Shown here piece after piece: positions 52,497 through 60,893 of a stretch of DNA of 64,000 bases (positions are counted from its first letter, which is position 1; every line of letters starts with the position of its first letter). This DNA comes from an uncultured Desulfobacterium sp. GTDB taxonomy: Bacteria > Desulfobacterota > DSM-4660 > Desulfatiglandales > Desulfatiglandaceae. The notes beneath the pieces were generated by a model. That model ran no database searches, had not been told where the DNA came from, and saw only the letters and a list, made by a program, of their open reading frames with translations. The stretch covers positions 236,357 to 300,356 of the forward strand of contig LT984856.1 of NCBI GenBank assembly GCA_900258555.1, written 5' to 3'. The position numbers were made by a program, and so were the translations under genes.

Positions 52497-52904
52497 TTAC
52501 AGGTCCTTTTCCGTTGCAAGGCACAGTTTTCCTGCTCCTGCCGATTTCGCCACATCCATCACCTTTACCGCCTTGTTCAGTATCACGGTCCTGTCCGCCC
52601 TGACCACCACCAGTTTATCTTTGTCTGCCCCGATCATATCCTTGACCGTTTTGAACAGATCTCCCATGGTGATTTCCTGCTCGTTTAAGTAAGCCCTGCC
52701 GTCTTTGTCTACAAAGATCGTGATCGCCTCTTCCACCTGTGGCTTTGACGCCCTGGCGTGCGGGAGCTTTATCTGTATCCCCTCATCCACCATGAAGTTG
52801 GTGGTCAAAAGAAAATAGATCAAGAGCATAAAAACTATATCTATAAGCGATGACAGAGGCATCGTTACCTCATAGCGCGCCTTTTTCTTCCGATGAACTA
52901 TCAT
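52497..52904 (-). CDS. exbD: ExbD/TolR biopolymer transport protein
   Basis: A 135-residue protein with the membrane span near residues 18-38 (SLIDIVFMLLIYFLLTT), which includes the conserved Asp of ExbD (D22 or so), and a periplasmic domain with YLNEQEITMGDLF and VVRADRTVILNKAVKVMDVAK. Its stop precedes the tonB start and it follows exbB by five bases, so it is part of the motor complex that uses the proton gradient. Confidence 0.93.
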   Translation of the reverse strand: MIVHRKKKARYEVTMPLSSLIDIVFMLLIYFLLTTNFMVDEGIQIKLPHARASKPQVEEAITIFVDKDGRAYLNEQEITMGDLFKTVKDMIGADKDKLVVVRADRTVILNKAVKVMDVAKSAGAGKLCLATEKDL

Positions 52905-52909
52905 TTCCT

Positions 52910-53527
52910 TTATCCCCCGGTTCTAAGGGATGATATGGTCTTTAAAAAGGTGACCGTACCCTGCTGTATCCTCGCCTCGTAGCCATCCACACGGGAAAGA
53001 AGATAGCTGTGACCCACAACGATGGGAAGGGCGACGGCGAGCCCGAAAGCGGTCGTCAACATCGCCTCCCAAATGCCTCCTGCAAGGACAGCGGCATTTA
53101 CCTTTCCGCCCATCTCCTGTATGACCATAAAGGCCTTGATCATGCCCAGAACCGTACCAAGAAGGCCCAGCATGGGGGCCACGTTTCCTATTGTCGCCAA
53201 GGCCTGTAGATAACTGGAGAGGTCCTGGACCTCTTCATCTGTTGCGTGGACGACCACGGTCTCAATGGTCTCGCGATCCTGGTCCTTGACCTCCAGCGCC
53301 TTGACAAGCACCCTGCCTATTGGCGATTTACTCCTTGAGGCTATTTCATAGGCCTCCTTATCATTACTGGCCTTGAGTTTTTCAGTAACTCTTGTCTCAA
53401 GGCCCAGTCCGCGCCTGTGCATACGTCCGAAGCTTATGAAACGCTCAAGAAAAATGGCCAGCCCCACCACCGAGCACAGTAGTATCGGCCACATGCATAT
53501 CCCACCCTTTGTAAAAAACTCCATCAT
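52910..53527 (-). CDS. exbB: ExbB/TolQ/MotA proton channel protein
   Basis: About 205 residues from the ATG at 53527, supported by GGGAGGT seven bases before. The longer frame up to 53665 reads through an intergenic repeat and is rejected. Three membrane spans are expected: GGICMWPILLCSVVGLAIFLERF, then LQALATIGNVAPMLGLLGTV, and AMLTTAFGLAVALPIVVGHS. The pattern GNVAPMLGLLGTVLGMI is the ExbB/TolQ signature. It forms the motor with ExbD. Confidence 0.93.
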   Translation of the reverse strand: MMEFFTKGGICMWPILLCSVVGLAIFLERFISFGRMHRRGLGLETRVTEKLKASNDKEAYEIASRSKSPIGRVLVKALEVKDQDRETIETVVVHATDEEVQDLSSYLQALATIGNVAPMLGLLGTVLGMIKAFMVIQEMGGKVNAAVLAGGIWEAMLTTAFGLAVALPIVVGHSYLLSRVDGYEARIQQGTVTFLKTISSLRTGG

Positions 53528-53579
53528 ATTATTTACCTCCCTGTAATGTATTACTCCGGCAATTAAATACGCTAAAGCC

Positions 53580-53668
53580 GTCATTCCGGCGAAGGCCGGA
53601 ATCCAGGAAAACACTGGATGCCCCCGGCTTAATGCATGCCGGGGCAGGCTTATCAAGTCCGGCATGAC
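53580..53668. repeat. intergenic fold-back repeat of the GTCATTCCGGCGAAGGCCGG type
   Basis: GTCATTCCGGCGAAGGCCGG opens the element and GTCCGGCATGAC closes it, as outer inverted repeats; inside, GGATGCCCCCGG faces CCGGGGCAGG. Such short dispersed elements are widespread in bacterial genomes. It lies in the gap between the DxDxDG-repeat gene and exbB and would form a long hairpin in the operon RNA. Confidence 0.8.
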
Positions 53669-53677
53669 AAAGTTCGA

Positions 53678-55507
53678 CTATTTAATTGCCGGGTTAATAT
53701 CCTTTGCCATTGCTGTTTCAGCCGCTTTTTTATCAGACTGCTCCTCAATATCCGCTGTGCCGTCATAATCAAGATCCTTGGACCTTTTCACCATGGCCTC
53801 GGATTCATCGTATTGTTCCCATATATCCGGCTTGCCGTCGCTGTTGGTGTCCTCTTCAACATTGGTTATTCGGCCCTGGCTGTAGTGATACCAGATCTCA
53901 ACATTGCCGTCGCCGTTGACGTCTTTTTCAGCACTTACCGCCTCTTCCTTATCGTTGTATTGCCAGACCATATCCAGCCTGCCGGTATTTCCGCTATCCT
54001 CTTCACTCTTTGTGAGGTTGCCGTTTTGGTTGTAATATTCTTTTAGATCAGCTTTTCCGTCAGAGTTATCGTCAATCTCTTTAACCCTCAAAACCCCGTT
54101 TTTGTAACAATACCTGGCATCAGTGTGGTTGTCCCCGTCAATATCAGTTTCCATCACCACAGGCCAGTCAGGATTGTTAAACCACTGAGTGGACTCGAAC
54201 CTTCCGTCATGATCCTGGTCCAGGACGAGCTTTATCTTATTCTCGCTGTTGTCAAAAAACACCTTCTGGTCAACCAGCCCATCTTCGTTTTCATCCTTTT
54301 CCATACGCACTATCTTTTCGGCCTGGTAATATTGCCATGTGTCGCTCTTTCCATTATGGTTGGAATCGCTTTCCACCCTTTCTTTTTCTTCCTTGTTGTT
54401 GAAATATATAGTTACATCAGGTCTCTTGTCCTTGTTTTCGTCAAGGGTCTGTATGCAGAGCCTGCCGTTTTTAAAAACAGATGTCTGATCCAGGTAGCCG
54501 TCACCATTTGTGTCATACTCAATTTTTACCGGATTACCTTTTTCAAAATACCTGATCCTGTCAATGCGGCCTGTGTATCTGGTGTCTTCACGGATCTTCG
54601 CAGGCTGCCCGGCAGAATCAAAGTCGCAGAAAAAATCTCTTGTCCCGTCAAAGTTGGTATCCTTTTCCTGGCAAACCGGTCTGTCGTTTTTATATGTAAC
54701 AAAGCAGTCAAAGGCCTTGTCCTTGTTGGTGTCTTTCTTTTCCTCTCTGGGCCTTTCATCTTTGTATGTGGTTACAACCTCACACCAGCCGTCCAAGTCT
54801 GCGTCCTTTTTCTGCTCAACAATCTTACCCTGCTTAAAATATCTGAATGTCTCCATATTGCCGTCATTGTCCGTATCAATGCTGGCTTCCTTTTGGAGTC
54901 CCTTATCATCAAAAAAGGTGAGTTTATCTACTTTTCCGTCGCCGTTGGAATCCTCTTTCCTCTCCACGGGTTTTTCGTTTTCGTATGTCTCCCATATGTT
55001 TATTTTTCTGTCCGCATCCGTATCTCTGGTGCAGTTTGAGACCTTTCCCTCCTTAAAATTATATATGGTGTCAAAATAGTTATCCCCGGTGGTATCCTTT
55101 TCTATCTTTAAGGGGCGCTCCTTTTCATCAAAGGATGTAACCTGGTCAACTTTGCCTGCTCCCTTGCAGTCACGTTCCTGTTTCGTCCTTTTTCCGTCCT
55201 TGAAATAATCCCAGCAATCAATCTTTTGATTGTAGTCCGTATCCCTTTCCACTCTAACCGGCTTTCCCTTCTCATAATACTGAAACCGGTCCATGATCCC
55301 GTCCGCATTGCTGTCGCTTTCGACTTGTTTGACCTGCCCTGACAGGTCAGAATAAACTATCTGATCTATCTTTCCATCCTTGTCGGTATCGTAGCTCATA
55401 TTTTTTTCTGCAGCCCCGGATTTATTGACATAACACATCAAAAATAGGGCAGCACTGACAATGAAAATCCAAAGGCAGGGCATTACCCTGTAGATGTTAC
55501 TAATCAT
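53678..55507 (-). CDS. exported protein of about 25 DxDxDG-type repeats
   Basis: A 609-residue protein from the ATG at 55507 (GGAGGAA seven bases upstream). After a signal-anchor (CLWIFIVSAALFLMCYV) nearly the whole protein is a run of about 22-residue repeats of the form D-x-(N/D)-x-DGK-x-D followed by an aromatic-rich strand and a G-K/R turn (for example DTNGDGYLDQTSVFKNGR and DSNGDGKVDKLTFFDDKG). The DxDxDG loops resemble EF-hand or thrombospondin type 3 calcium sites. It lies between the DUF4198 and exbB genes, so it may store or hand over metal in the periplasm; this is inference. Confidence 0.8.
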   Translation of the reverse strand: MISNIYRVMPCLWIFIVSAALFLMCYVNKSGAAEKNMSYDTDKDGKIDQIVYSDLSGQVKQVESDSNADGIMDRFQYYEKGKPVRVERDTDYNQKIDCWDYFKDGKRTKQERDCKGAGKVDQVTSFDEKERPLKIEKDTTGDNYFDTIYNFKEGKVSNCTRDTDADRKINIWETYENEKPVERKEDSNGDGKVDKLTFFDDKGLQKEASIDTDNDGNMETFRYFKQGKIVEQKKDADLDGWCEVVTTYKDERPREEKKDTNKDKAFDCFVTYKNDRPVCQEKDTNFDGTRDFFCDFDSAGQPAKIREDTRYTGRIDRIRYFEKGNPVKIEYDTNGDGYLDQTSVFKNGRLCIQTLDENKDKRPDVTIYFNNKEEKERVESDSNHNGKSDTWQYYQAEKIVRMEKDENEDGLVDQKVFFDNSENKIKLVLDQDHDGRFESTQWFNNPDWPVVMETDIDGDNHTDARYCYKNGVLRVKEIDDNSDGKADLKEYYNQNGNLTKSEEDSGNTGRLDMVWQYNDKEEAVSAEKDVNGDGNVEIWYHYSQGRITNVEEDTNSDGKPDIWEQYDESEAMVKRSKDLDYDGTADIEEQSDKKAAETAMAKDINPAIK

Positions 55508-55586
55508 GTTCAAATTCCTCCGGAAATTACAATTCGCTCCCATGTGTTCCAGCGATTTCAAAAGTAATTTTAACCTGGAGCCAAAT

Positions 55587-55621
55587 GACTTTGACCCCGT
55601 CTTCAGGACGGGGTCAAAGTC
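55587..55621. repeat. perfect 15-bp inverted repeat hairpin
   Basis: GACTTTGACCCCGTC (55587-55601), loop TTCAG, then the exact reverse complement (55607-55621). It lies between the DUF4198 stop and the repeat-protein start, without a T run on either side, so it is better read as an RNA stability or processing hairpin than as a terminator. Confidence 0.85.
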
Positions 55622-55667
55622 CAACAAACCGAAAATGCGGCATTACCCTGATTATTACAGACGTTTG

Positions 55668-56462
55668 TTATTTCACTTCAAAAGTCAATGATGACGAAAG
55701 TGAAAAATTGTCACACTTCGCCGGATCGGGATAAGGCACCTCATGTTTAACGATGACCAGCCATAAGCCCGGCTTGATGATCTTCACTTTTGCAATGCCG
55801 TTTTCATCTGATTTAGTCGCATAGGCAAAAGTACTATCGTCGGTTGAAAAGCCAGCAAAAGTTGCAAAAACATATGTCTTTAATGGGTTGCCCTCAAAGA
55901 TTACCTTAAGGCGTACAAAATCGCCTTCCTTCAAATTTGACGGGTTTTCCAAAGGAACAATCTCAAGTTTGTGGCCCAGGGTTTTGGAAAAGACATTGCC
56001 GCCTCCCTTACCGATTGTGACAATAGCCTTGGCTTGCTTTTCTGAATAGGTGCAGCTAATCACATTCTTTAGATCTTTTTTCGTTTGTCCTATTTTGTAG
56101 CCTTCCGCGGTCTTGGAAAAAAAACCGCCTTTAGCTCTTGTGACAAAGACATATGTGCCGTCGTCTTTCAGGGGGACTTCGGTCTGATATTCCACTTCAT
56201 TTTTTGGTATGATTTTCAATTCTTTTCCATCCGGCTGGATCCCATATAGCCTATCCAGACTATCCTTGGGCAAAAATTCTCCTCCGGGACCTCCGAAAAC
56301 ATGGTCATTAGATATTGTCAGCGAAACAGGGACGCCCCCTTCAATCGTATATGGTTTCATGTTCAACCACATAAAGTGTGCTGAGGCCTCAAGGGAGAAA
56401 ACGCATAAAATAAATACTGTTACGGACGCAAAAAACACTATTTTATTCTTAATATTAGTCAT
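55668..56462 (-). CDS. DUF4198 exported protein (NikK/CbiK-like)
   Basis: A 264-residue protein from the ATG at 56462 with AGGAGG eight bases upstream. Signal peptide ends EASA, so the mature protein starts HFMWLNMKPY. The body has the DUF4198 pattern: VPVSLTISNDHVFGG, EVPLKDDGTYVFVTRAKGG, KLEIVPLENPSNLKEGDFVRL and a final GIAKVKIIKPGLWLVIVKHE. DUF4198 proteins accompany nickel or cobalt transporters and may bind the metal outside the inner membrane. It lies between the TonB receptor and the repeat protein. A second DUF4198 gene is at 60894. Confidence 0.85.
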   Translation of the reverse strand: MTNIKNKIVFFASVTVFILCVFSLEASAHFMWLNMKPYTIEGGVPVSLTISNDHVFGGPGGEFLPKDSLDRLYGIQPDGKELKIIPKNEVEYQTEVPLKDDGTYVFVTRAKGGFFSKTAEGYKIGQTKKDLKNVISCTYSEKQAKAIVTIGKGGGNVFSKTLGHKLEIVPLENPSNLKEGDFVRLKVIFEGNPLKTYVFATFAGFSTDDSTFAYATKSDENGIAKVKIIKPGLWLVIVKHEVPYPDPAKCDNFSLSSSLTFEVK

Positions 56463-56582
56463 TGCTGACACCTCCTATTTAATTATGAATTGTTTGGTTC
56501 GCCGCATTTTCGTTTAACGCCGCATCATTTAAGGTCTGAAAAAAAGCCGAAATCTATGAGTACCTCTTCAGATATACAGTTA

Positions 56583-58718
56583 TTAAAAATCAACGGTAAA
56601 AGAGGCATAAGCCGTCAATGGAAGCCCGGGCGCAATACCGGATGTGCCCTCGTAAGCCGGATACGTTTCATCGAAAAGATTGACTAATTCGAGAGAAATG
56701 GTGTACTTTTGTTTACCTCCGAAACGATAGAAAACATCCATATCTACAGTATCCCACGATCTACCCTTTAGCGTATTGGCTGCATTCAGATCAGCCCCGG
56801 ATTGGTAATGATACCTGAGCCAGCCGCCAAAACCTTTCGGTGGGTTATATCCCAGCTCTATGTTGGCAATATTATCCGGCACCATCGGAAGACTCTTTCC
56901 GTCATAGATTACACCTCCTGATGTATAGTCATCATATTTGGCATTTATATGAGAATAGTCGGCATGCAGATAGGCGTAGTCGAATGCATAAAAATCCGCC
57001 GTCACCTCAACGCCGTCACGTGTGGTTTCTCCCGCATTCTCATATTCAAGTGTAGCGGGGTCCTGGATGAAATCATCCTTTGTTTGTATTCTAAAGCCAA
57101 TAAGTTGACCGGCAAACCAGTCAAACGGTCTAATTTTCGTACCCAGTTCATACTGCGTTCTTATTTGCGGGTCCCATTTGTCCTGTGTATACTGGGCCTG
57201 TTCGGCAAACCCTGACATCATGGCAAACCCGCGGGAGCAGTTGCCGAAAAACTCCAGACGATCATCAAGCAAGGTAAGGAGCAATCCCCCTTTGGGGCTG
57301 AAAATATCCGTGTCACTCATTGAAAACTTTAGATCATTTAAAAGGTGATCTGTAAGATCGCCTGTGAAACGATCATAACGGCCGCCGATGATAAGTTGCA
57401 AAGGTTCAAAAACTTGATAATTTATGTCGGTATAGAATCCCAGAGATTTGAATTCGACTTTGTAATCTATATATTTAGCTCCCTTGTTTCGGCCGTTTCC
57501 GGCTGTAAGCCGCCATCTTTGCCGATCTTCTTCTTCAAACGAGTAATCAGTTCCAAAAGTAAACCGCAACTCCCTTTCCAGAATGTCGCTAATCAGGTTG
57601 TAGCTTGCCCCCGAGCCATAAACCAGGCGGTCAAAATCCCGCAGATTGCCCGTGACAGTGCCGGCCGGCAGTCCATCTTCTCTGCCTGCATAGTATCTTT
57701 TGAAATTTTGATCATAGCTCCAAACCTGAAAAAGTATCTTTGAATCCGTCGTGAGCATATAGTCGAGATCAATCTTACCCGAAAGGTGATCTTTGCTCCC
57801 TCCATTGGCGTCATTTGCCGATTTTGTGGGATCGTGCTTGTATTCTTCTTCGGTCAGATACCCGGGCGCGTCCCAATCTGAATTAAACCCCCGGAGGCTG
57901 AGCCTGATATCAAGATCGTCTGTGATATAGTTGGTGATCCGAGCGGCGGCATTGAGCTTGTCCCAGTCTGAATTATCCTGATACCCGTCCGTATGATAGG
58001 TCTGAAATGAATAAACATGATCCCATTTCTCGTCTTCACTTGTAAATCCGCCAACGAAGTCCCCCTCATAGGTGTTGTCTCCGCCATAGAGTAGCTTCAC
58101 GTGCTGCTGGTCAACCTTTTTTTGCGTATAAAAATGAATTACACCCGCCGATGCATAATTTCCATAGAGTGGAGAAATGGGGCCCTTTATAACTTCGACC
58201 CTTTCAAGCTCTTCAGGATTTACAATGTTAGTGTCGGCATAGCCATCCCCTTCATTTAGGGGAATGCCGTCGAGATAAATAGCGGCGTCAGAGCCGTGAG
58301 AAATGGATGTGAACCCTCGCATTTGCATACAGGCGGCTGTTCCACCTTGCTTATATCTCATCAGAGATACCCCGGGAACAAGGCCTATGATTTCCAATGG
58401 CGATTCATATACCTTATTGGCTATTTCCTCCTTGGTCAGCACCGATGTTGAGCTGGCCTCAAGGTTCGTTTGGCTCAAATCGCCGCGAATTACTATGTCG
58501 TCCAGCTTTACAGCCTCTTTCTTGTTCTTCTGTTTGTCTTCCTCCTTTGTTTCCCCTGTTGAAGCAGACTCCCCGGTTTTATCCTGCTGATTTTCACCTT
58601 CTGCTTCAATTGTCGCAGGGGAATATTTATCGTCTGATTCCTGTGAATATACAGCCGTCACAGCCACAGCCAGCAACATTACGCAAAAAAACAACACCAA
58701 AAATTTACATATTTTCAT
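56583..58718 (-). CDS. TonB-dependent outer-membrane receptor
   Basis: A 711-residue receptor from the ATG at 58718, with GAGGAGGG upstream; the frame extends 24 more codons without support. Order: signal peptide, an acidic linker (GESASTGETKEEDKQKNKKE), a short DDIVIRGDLSQ segment that could be the TonB box, the plug (SPLEIIGLVPGVSL, RGFTSISHGSDAAIYLDGIP, RVEVIKGPISPLYG), then a beta-barrel ending in Phe (AYASFTVDF). It should import a metal chelate powered by the TonB-ExbBD encoded downstream. Nickel or cobalt is suggested by the neighbours, but siderophore or other cargo is possible. Confidence 0.9.
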   Translation of the reverse strand: MKICKFLVLFFCVMLLAVAVTAVYSQESDDKYSPATIEAEGENQQDKTGESASTGETKEEDKQKNKKEAVKLDDIVIRGDLSQTNLEASSTSVLTKEEIANKVYESPLEIIGLVPGVSLMRYKQGGTAACMQMRGFTSISHGSDAAIYLDGIPLNEGDGYADTNIVNPEELERVEVIKGPISPLYGNYASAGVIHFYTQKKVDQQHVKLLYGGDNTYEGDFVGGFTSEDEKWDHVYSFQTYHTDGYQDNSDWDKLNAAARITNYITDDLDIRLSLRGFNSDWDAPGYLTEEEYKHDPTKSANDANGGSKDHLSGKIDLDYMLTTDSKILFQVWSYDQNFKRYYAGREDGLPAGTVTGNLRDFDRLVYGSGASYNLISDILERELRFTFGTDYSFEEEDRQRWRLTAGNGRNKGAKYIDYKVEFKSLGFYTDINYQVFEPLQLIIGGRYDRFTGDLTDHLLNDLKFSMSDTDIFSPKGGLLLTLLDDRLEFFGNCSRGFAMMSGFAEQAQYTQDKWDPQIRTQYELGTKIRPFDWFAGQLIGFRIQTKDDFIQDPATLEYENAGETTRDGVEVTADFYAFDYAYLHADYSHINAKYDDYTSGGVIYDGKSLPMVPDNIANIELGYNPPKGFGGWLRYHYQSGADLNAANTLKGRSWDTVDMDVFYRFGGKQKYTISLELVNLFDETYPAYEGTSGIAPGLPLTAYASFTVDF

Positions 58719-58884
58719 CCTATTTTCCCTCCTCCTCAGTAGACCTGGAAATAAAAACCATGAGCTTGTTGATAGCCCACAAAAATACATTCATATCAGA
58801 TTGATAGGTTAAATTCCCCGGACCGGGCAAAGAGATTGCAAAGAAATTGCAAAAAGGATGAGGGTGTGATAGGAATAATCCTGC

Positions 58885-58965
58885 ATCCTCCAGTCCGAGG
58901 GTGTTTTTCACAGGGGGCAGCCGGTAAACTCTTGGCGGAGCCCGGCTGTCTCCCATATTTCTTTA
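58885..58965 (-). promoter_or_regulatory. structured leader element of the TonB-receptor gene
   Basis: On the minus strand GGGAGACAGCCGG (58964-58952) can pair with CCGGCTGCCCCC further on, enclosing a CTC/GAG subhairpin. Then CACCCTCGG and GGATGCAGGATTATTCC follow, which give further helices. The GCTGCCCCC segment is reminiscent of the cobalamin riboswitch core, but the B12 box is not convincing. A 20-codon frame (58970-58908, begins MSKEIWETAG) overlaps the hairpin. Confidence 0.35.
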
Positions 58966-59069
58966 CTCATTTTGTATGCTTGTTTAGTATGTTATTCCTG
59001 GTGCGCCTCCCTCCTTTCGAATGTTTATCAAAACAGGATCACCTCAGGCCAAATACAGGGCCGATCCTT

Positions 59070-59197
59070 AAAAAACAAAAAAGCCAGAAATGCTCTCCCC
59101 GATTTCAATCGGCGTGGCCTTCCTGGCTTATTTATTGCTCGACCTATACTATTTTGATAAAAATCTTTGTGCGCAATTTCATACTGCGCGCTTCTTG
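59070..59197 (-). ncRNA. attenuated leader or small RNA ending in a strong terminator
   Basis: From a predicted start near 59197 the minus strand runs about 110 bases to a compound hairpin: AAGCCAG (59129-59123) with CTGGCTT (59087-59081), an inner CCGATT/AATCGG stem, then TTTTTTGTTTTTT. Either it is a free-standing small RNA or the attenuator of the TonB-receptor operon whose first gene starts 370 bases later. Confidence 0.5.
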
Positions 59198-59203
59198 AGT
59201 AGG

Positions 59204-59232
59204 TTTATATTTGCCCTTTCCCCGTTAGTCAA
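59204..59232 (-). promoter_or_regulatory. sigma-70-like promoter toward the TonB-receptor operon
   Basis: On the minus strand TTGACT (59232-59227), exactly 17 bases, TATAAA (59209-59204). Close to consensus. The terminator about 70-120 bases downstream would have to be read through for the operon to be expressed. Confidence 0.65.
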
Positions 59233-59363
59233 GAATTTTTATCGGAACTTGGCCTTGCCCCATGATTATGAGCATGATGAGGATAGACAATACCGAGGGC
59301 AGAAGTTGTTTTGACGCGATTCCTAAGGTGAGATAATTGGAATAACCGGTCTTTTATTTTTTT

Positions 59364-59392
59364 ATTGACTTTCATAAAAGTCATAAGTAGAA
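59364..59392 (+). promoter_or_regulatory. candidate promoter and 18-bp palindromic operator for the nik operon
   Basis: TTGACT (59364-59369), 17 bases, then TAGAAA, a weak -10. The -35 overlaps the perfect palindrome TGACTTTCATAAAAGTCA arms (TGACTTT/AAAGTCA, starting at 59365), a likely binding site for a metal-responsive repressor. It differs from the known NikR site pattern. Confidence 0.45.
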
Positions 59393-59468
59393 ACAAATAC
59401 CAACCGGGAACAGAAGTTTCCATCAGTTTGTAAAACATCCTGAAAGAGCAAGCCACGAAGGCGGAACG

Positions 59469-59502
59469 ACCAAACGGGACATCTAACCCCGTGTGGTTTT
59501 TT
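59469..59502 (+). terminator. terminator-like hairpin 1 in the nik leader
   Basis: ACCAAACGGG (59469-59478) pairs with CCCGTGTGGT (59488-59497) with one mismatch, followed by a T6 run. It lies 140 bases before the first gene, so it can only act as an attenuator. A small CTGAGG/CCTCAG hairpin follows at about 59522-59538. Confidence 0.65.
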
Positions 59503-59569
59503 GTGTCCGGTAATATTTAAACTGAGGGTAAAACCTCAGGGTAAAACAAGTCATCACATCAGTAATTAG

Positions 59570-59622
59570 GCCATGAAGGCTGACCGTTTTAGAACTGAAC
59601 GGAACTTCATGGCTTTTTTTTT
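59570..59622 (+). terminator. terminator-like hairpin 2 directly before the porin-like gene
   Basis: GCCATGAAG/CTTCATGGC closes around an inner CCGTT/AACGG stem and is followed by nine T, then at once by the ribosome-binding site GGAAGGAG and the ATG at 59640. This is the geometry of a regulated attenuator. Its shape resembles the hairpin on the other strand at 59081-59129. Confidence 0.75.
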
Positions 59623-59639
59623 GGAAGGAGTAGAAGATA

Positions 59640-60857
59640 ATGAAAGATGCTTTAAAAATTTTTGTGGTTATGATCCTGGTCCTATTCGCTGAAAGCTCTT
59701 GGGCCGGTGAGACGGCCATGCAACAGGAAATCAATCAATTGAAACAAAGGCTGGAGGAACTGGAAAAGAAGAATAGTGATCAGGCATCGGAATCAAGCGA
59801 GTCAGACGCATCAAAAAGTCTGTTAGACAGAATATCATTCGCCGGTATCATAGCAGGCGCTTACCAGTATGAAGACGCAGGCGGCAGACCCGAGGCGGAA
59901 GACTTTGGCCGCGGGGCGCTTCCGGTGCAGGCGGAGGTCGGCATCAATCCCACAGAGGCGGACGAGGTTTTCTTCAAGTTCGGATTCGCCTCAGGTAACG
60001 GCCTCAATACGGAAAATCATTCCTTTGCCCTGGCGCCCTGGGCCGCGGACCTGGAAGATGATGTCAAAGATATCAACGGCCGCAACCGGGATTACCTCCT
60101 TACTGCGTGGTATAAGCATACGTTTACCTTCAGTGAAGAAAACTCCCTGGGCCTCACAGGCGGCATCATAGACGCCACGGATTATCTCGATGAAAACGCC
60201 TATGCCAATGATGAATTCACACAGTTCATGAACGAGGCCCTGGTCAACGGTCCTCACGCCTTTCTGCCCTCCTATGACCTGGGCGGGGCCATGGAGTGGG
60301 AAGCAGGCGGCTTCGCCGTAAAGGGTGTAGTGATGCAGATCGGTGAAAATGACGATGGCAATGCCTATCATTTCTATGGCGCACAGATGGGTTACACCAT
60401 CGAGACACCCCTGGGCGAGGGGACCTACCGTATCCTTTACAATCAAACCAGCGACGATTTCTGTGATCCCGGCGGGGAAGATAAAGAATCCTTAAAAGCA
60501 GGGCTCATCTCATTTGATCAGGCCCTCGGAGAAATCCTGGGGGCATGGATACGGTTCGGATGGAGCGACGATAAGGCCCTGGTCTGTTTCCAGGATCTTT
60601 ACTCCGGCGGGATTAACATCAGCGGCAAGCTCTGGGGCCGTGAGCAGGACAACATCGGGGTCGGTTACGGCCGCCTCAGGGGCGGAAACGATGAGATTGA
60701 TACCACACAAGTGGCCGAGGTATATGCGCGATTCGCCCTGAATGAGGTATTCGCCGTCACCCTTGATTTACAACACTTGGACGATGAATACAAGGCAGAG
60801 GCGGGTGACGACATTGACGGCTGGATTTCAGGCATCCGCCTTACAGCGGAATTTTAA
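59640..60857 (+). CDS. outer-membrane porin-like protein with N-terminal coiled coil
   Basis: A 405-residue protein. Signal peptide (FVVMILVLFAESSWA), then a short coiled coil (MQQEINQLKQRLEELEKK) and a Ser-rich link, as in several porins that anchor to peptidoglycan. The rest is amphipathic strands with many Asp and Gly and the final residues WISGIRLTAEF, ending in Phe as outer-membrane barrels do. It resembles carbohydrate-selective porins loosely. First gene of the nik operon, after an attenuator, so it may form the channel for metal or its chelate. Confidence 0.75.
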   Translation: MKDALKIFVVMILVLFAESSWAGETAMQQEINQLKQRLEELEKKNSDQASESSESDASKSLLDRISFAGIIAGAYQYEDAGGRPEAEDFGRGALPVQAEVGINPTEADEVFFKFGFASGNGLNTENHSFALAPWAADLEDDVKDINGRNRDYLLTAWYKHTFTFSEENSLGLTGGIIDATDYLDENAYANDEFTQFMNEALVNGPHAFLPSYDLGGAMEWEAGGFAVKGVVMQIGENDDGNAYHFYGAQMGYTIETPLGEGTYRILYNQTSDDFCDPGGEDKESLKAGLISFDQALGEILGAWIRFGWSDDKALVCFQDLYSGGINISGKLWGREQDNIGVGYGRLRGGNDEIDTTQVAEVYARFALNEVFAVTLDLQHLDDEYKAEAGDDIDGWISGIRLTAEF

Positions 60858-60893
60858 TAATTATAAGACAAAGAAAAGACAGGAGGTAATGTT

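Noticed and set aside
53527-53665. An N-terminal extension of ExbB
   Set aside because: It translates an intergenic fold-back repeat; the ATG at 53527 has a strong ribosome-binding site.
58720-58956. A 78-codon minus-strand frame before the TonB receptor (begins MGDSRAPPRV)
   Set aside because: Low family likeness, no ribosome-binding site, overlaps a structured leader; better seen as untranslated RNA.
58885-58965. A full cobalamin riboswitch in the TonB-receptor leader
   Set aside because: Only a GCTGCCCCC-like core is seen; the B12 box and the usual helix order are not convincing.
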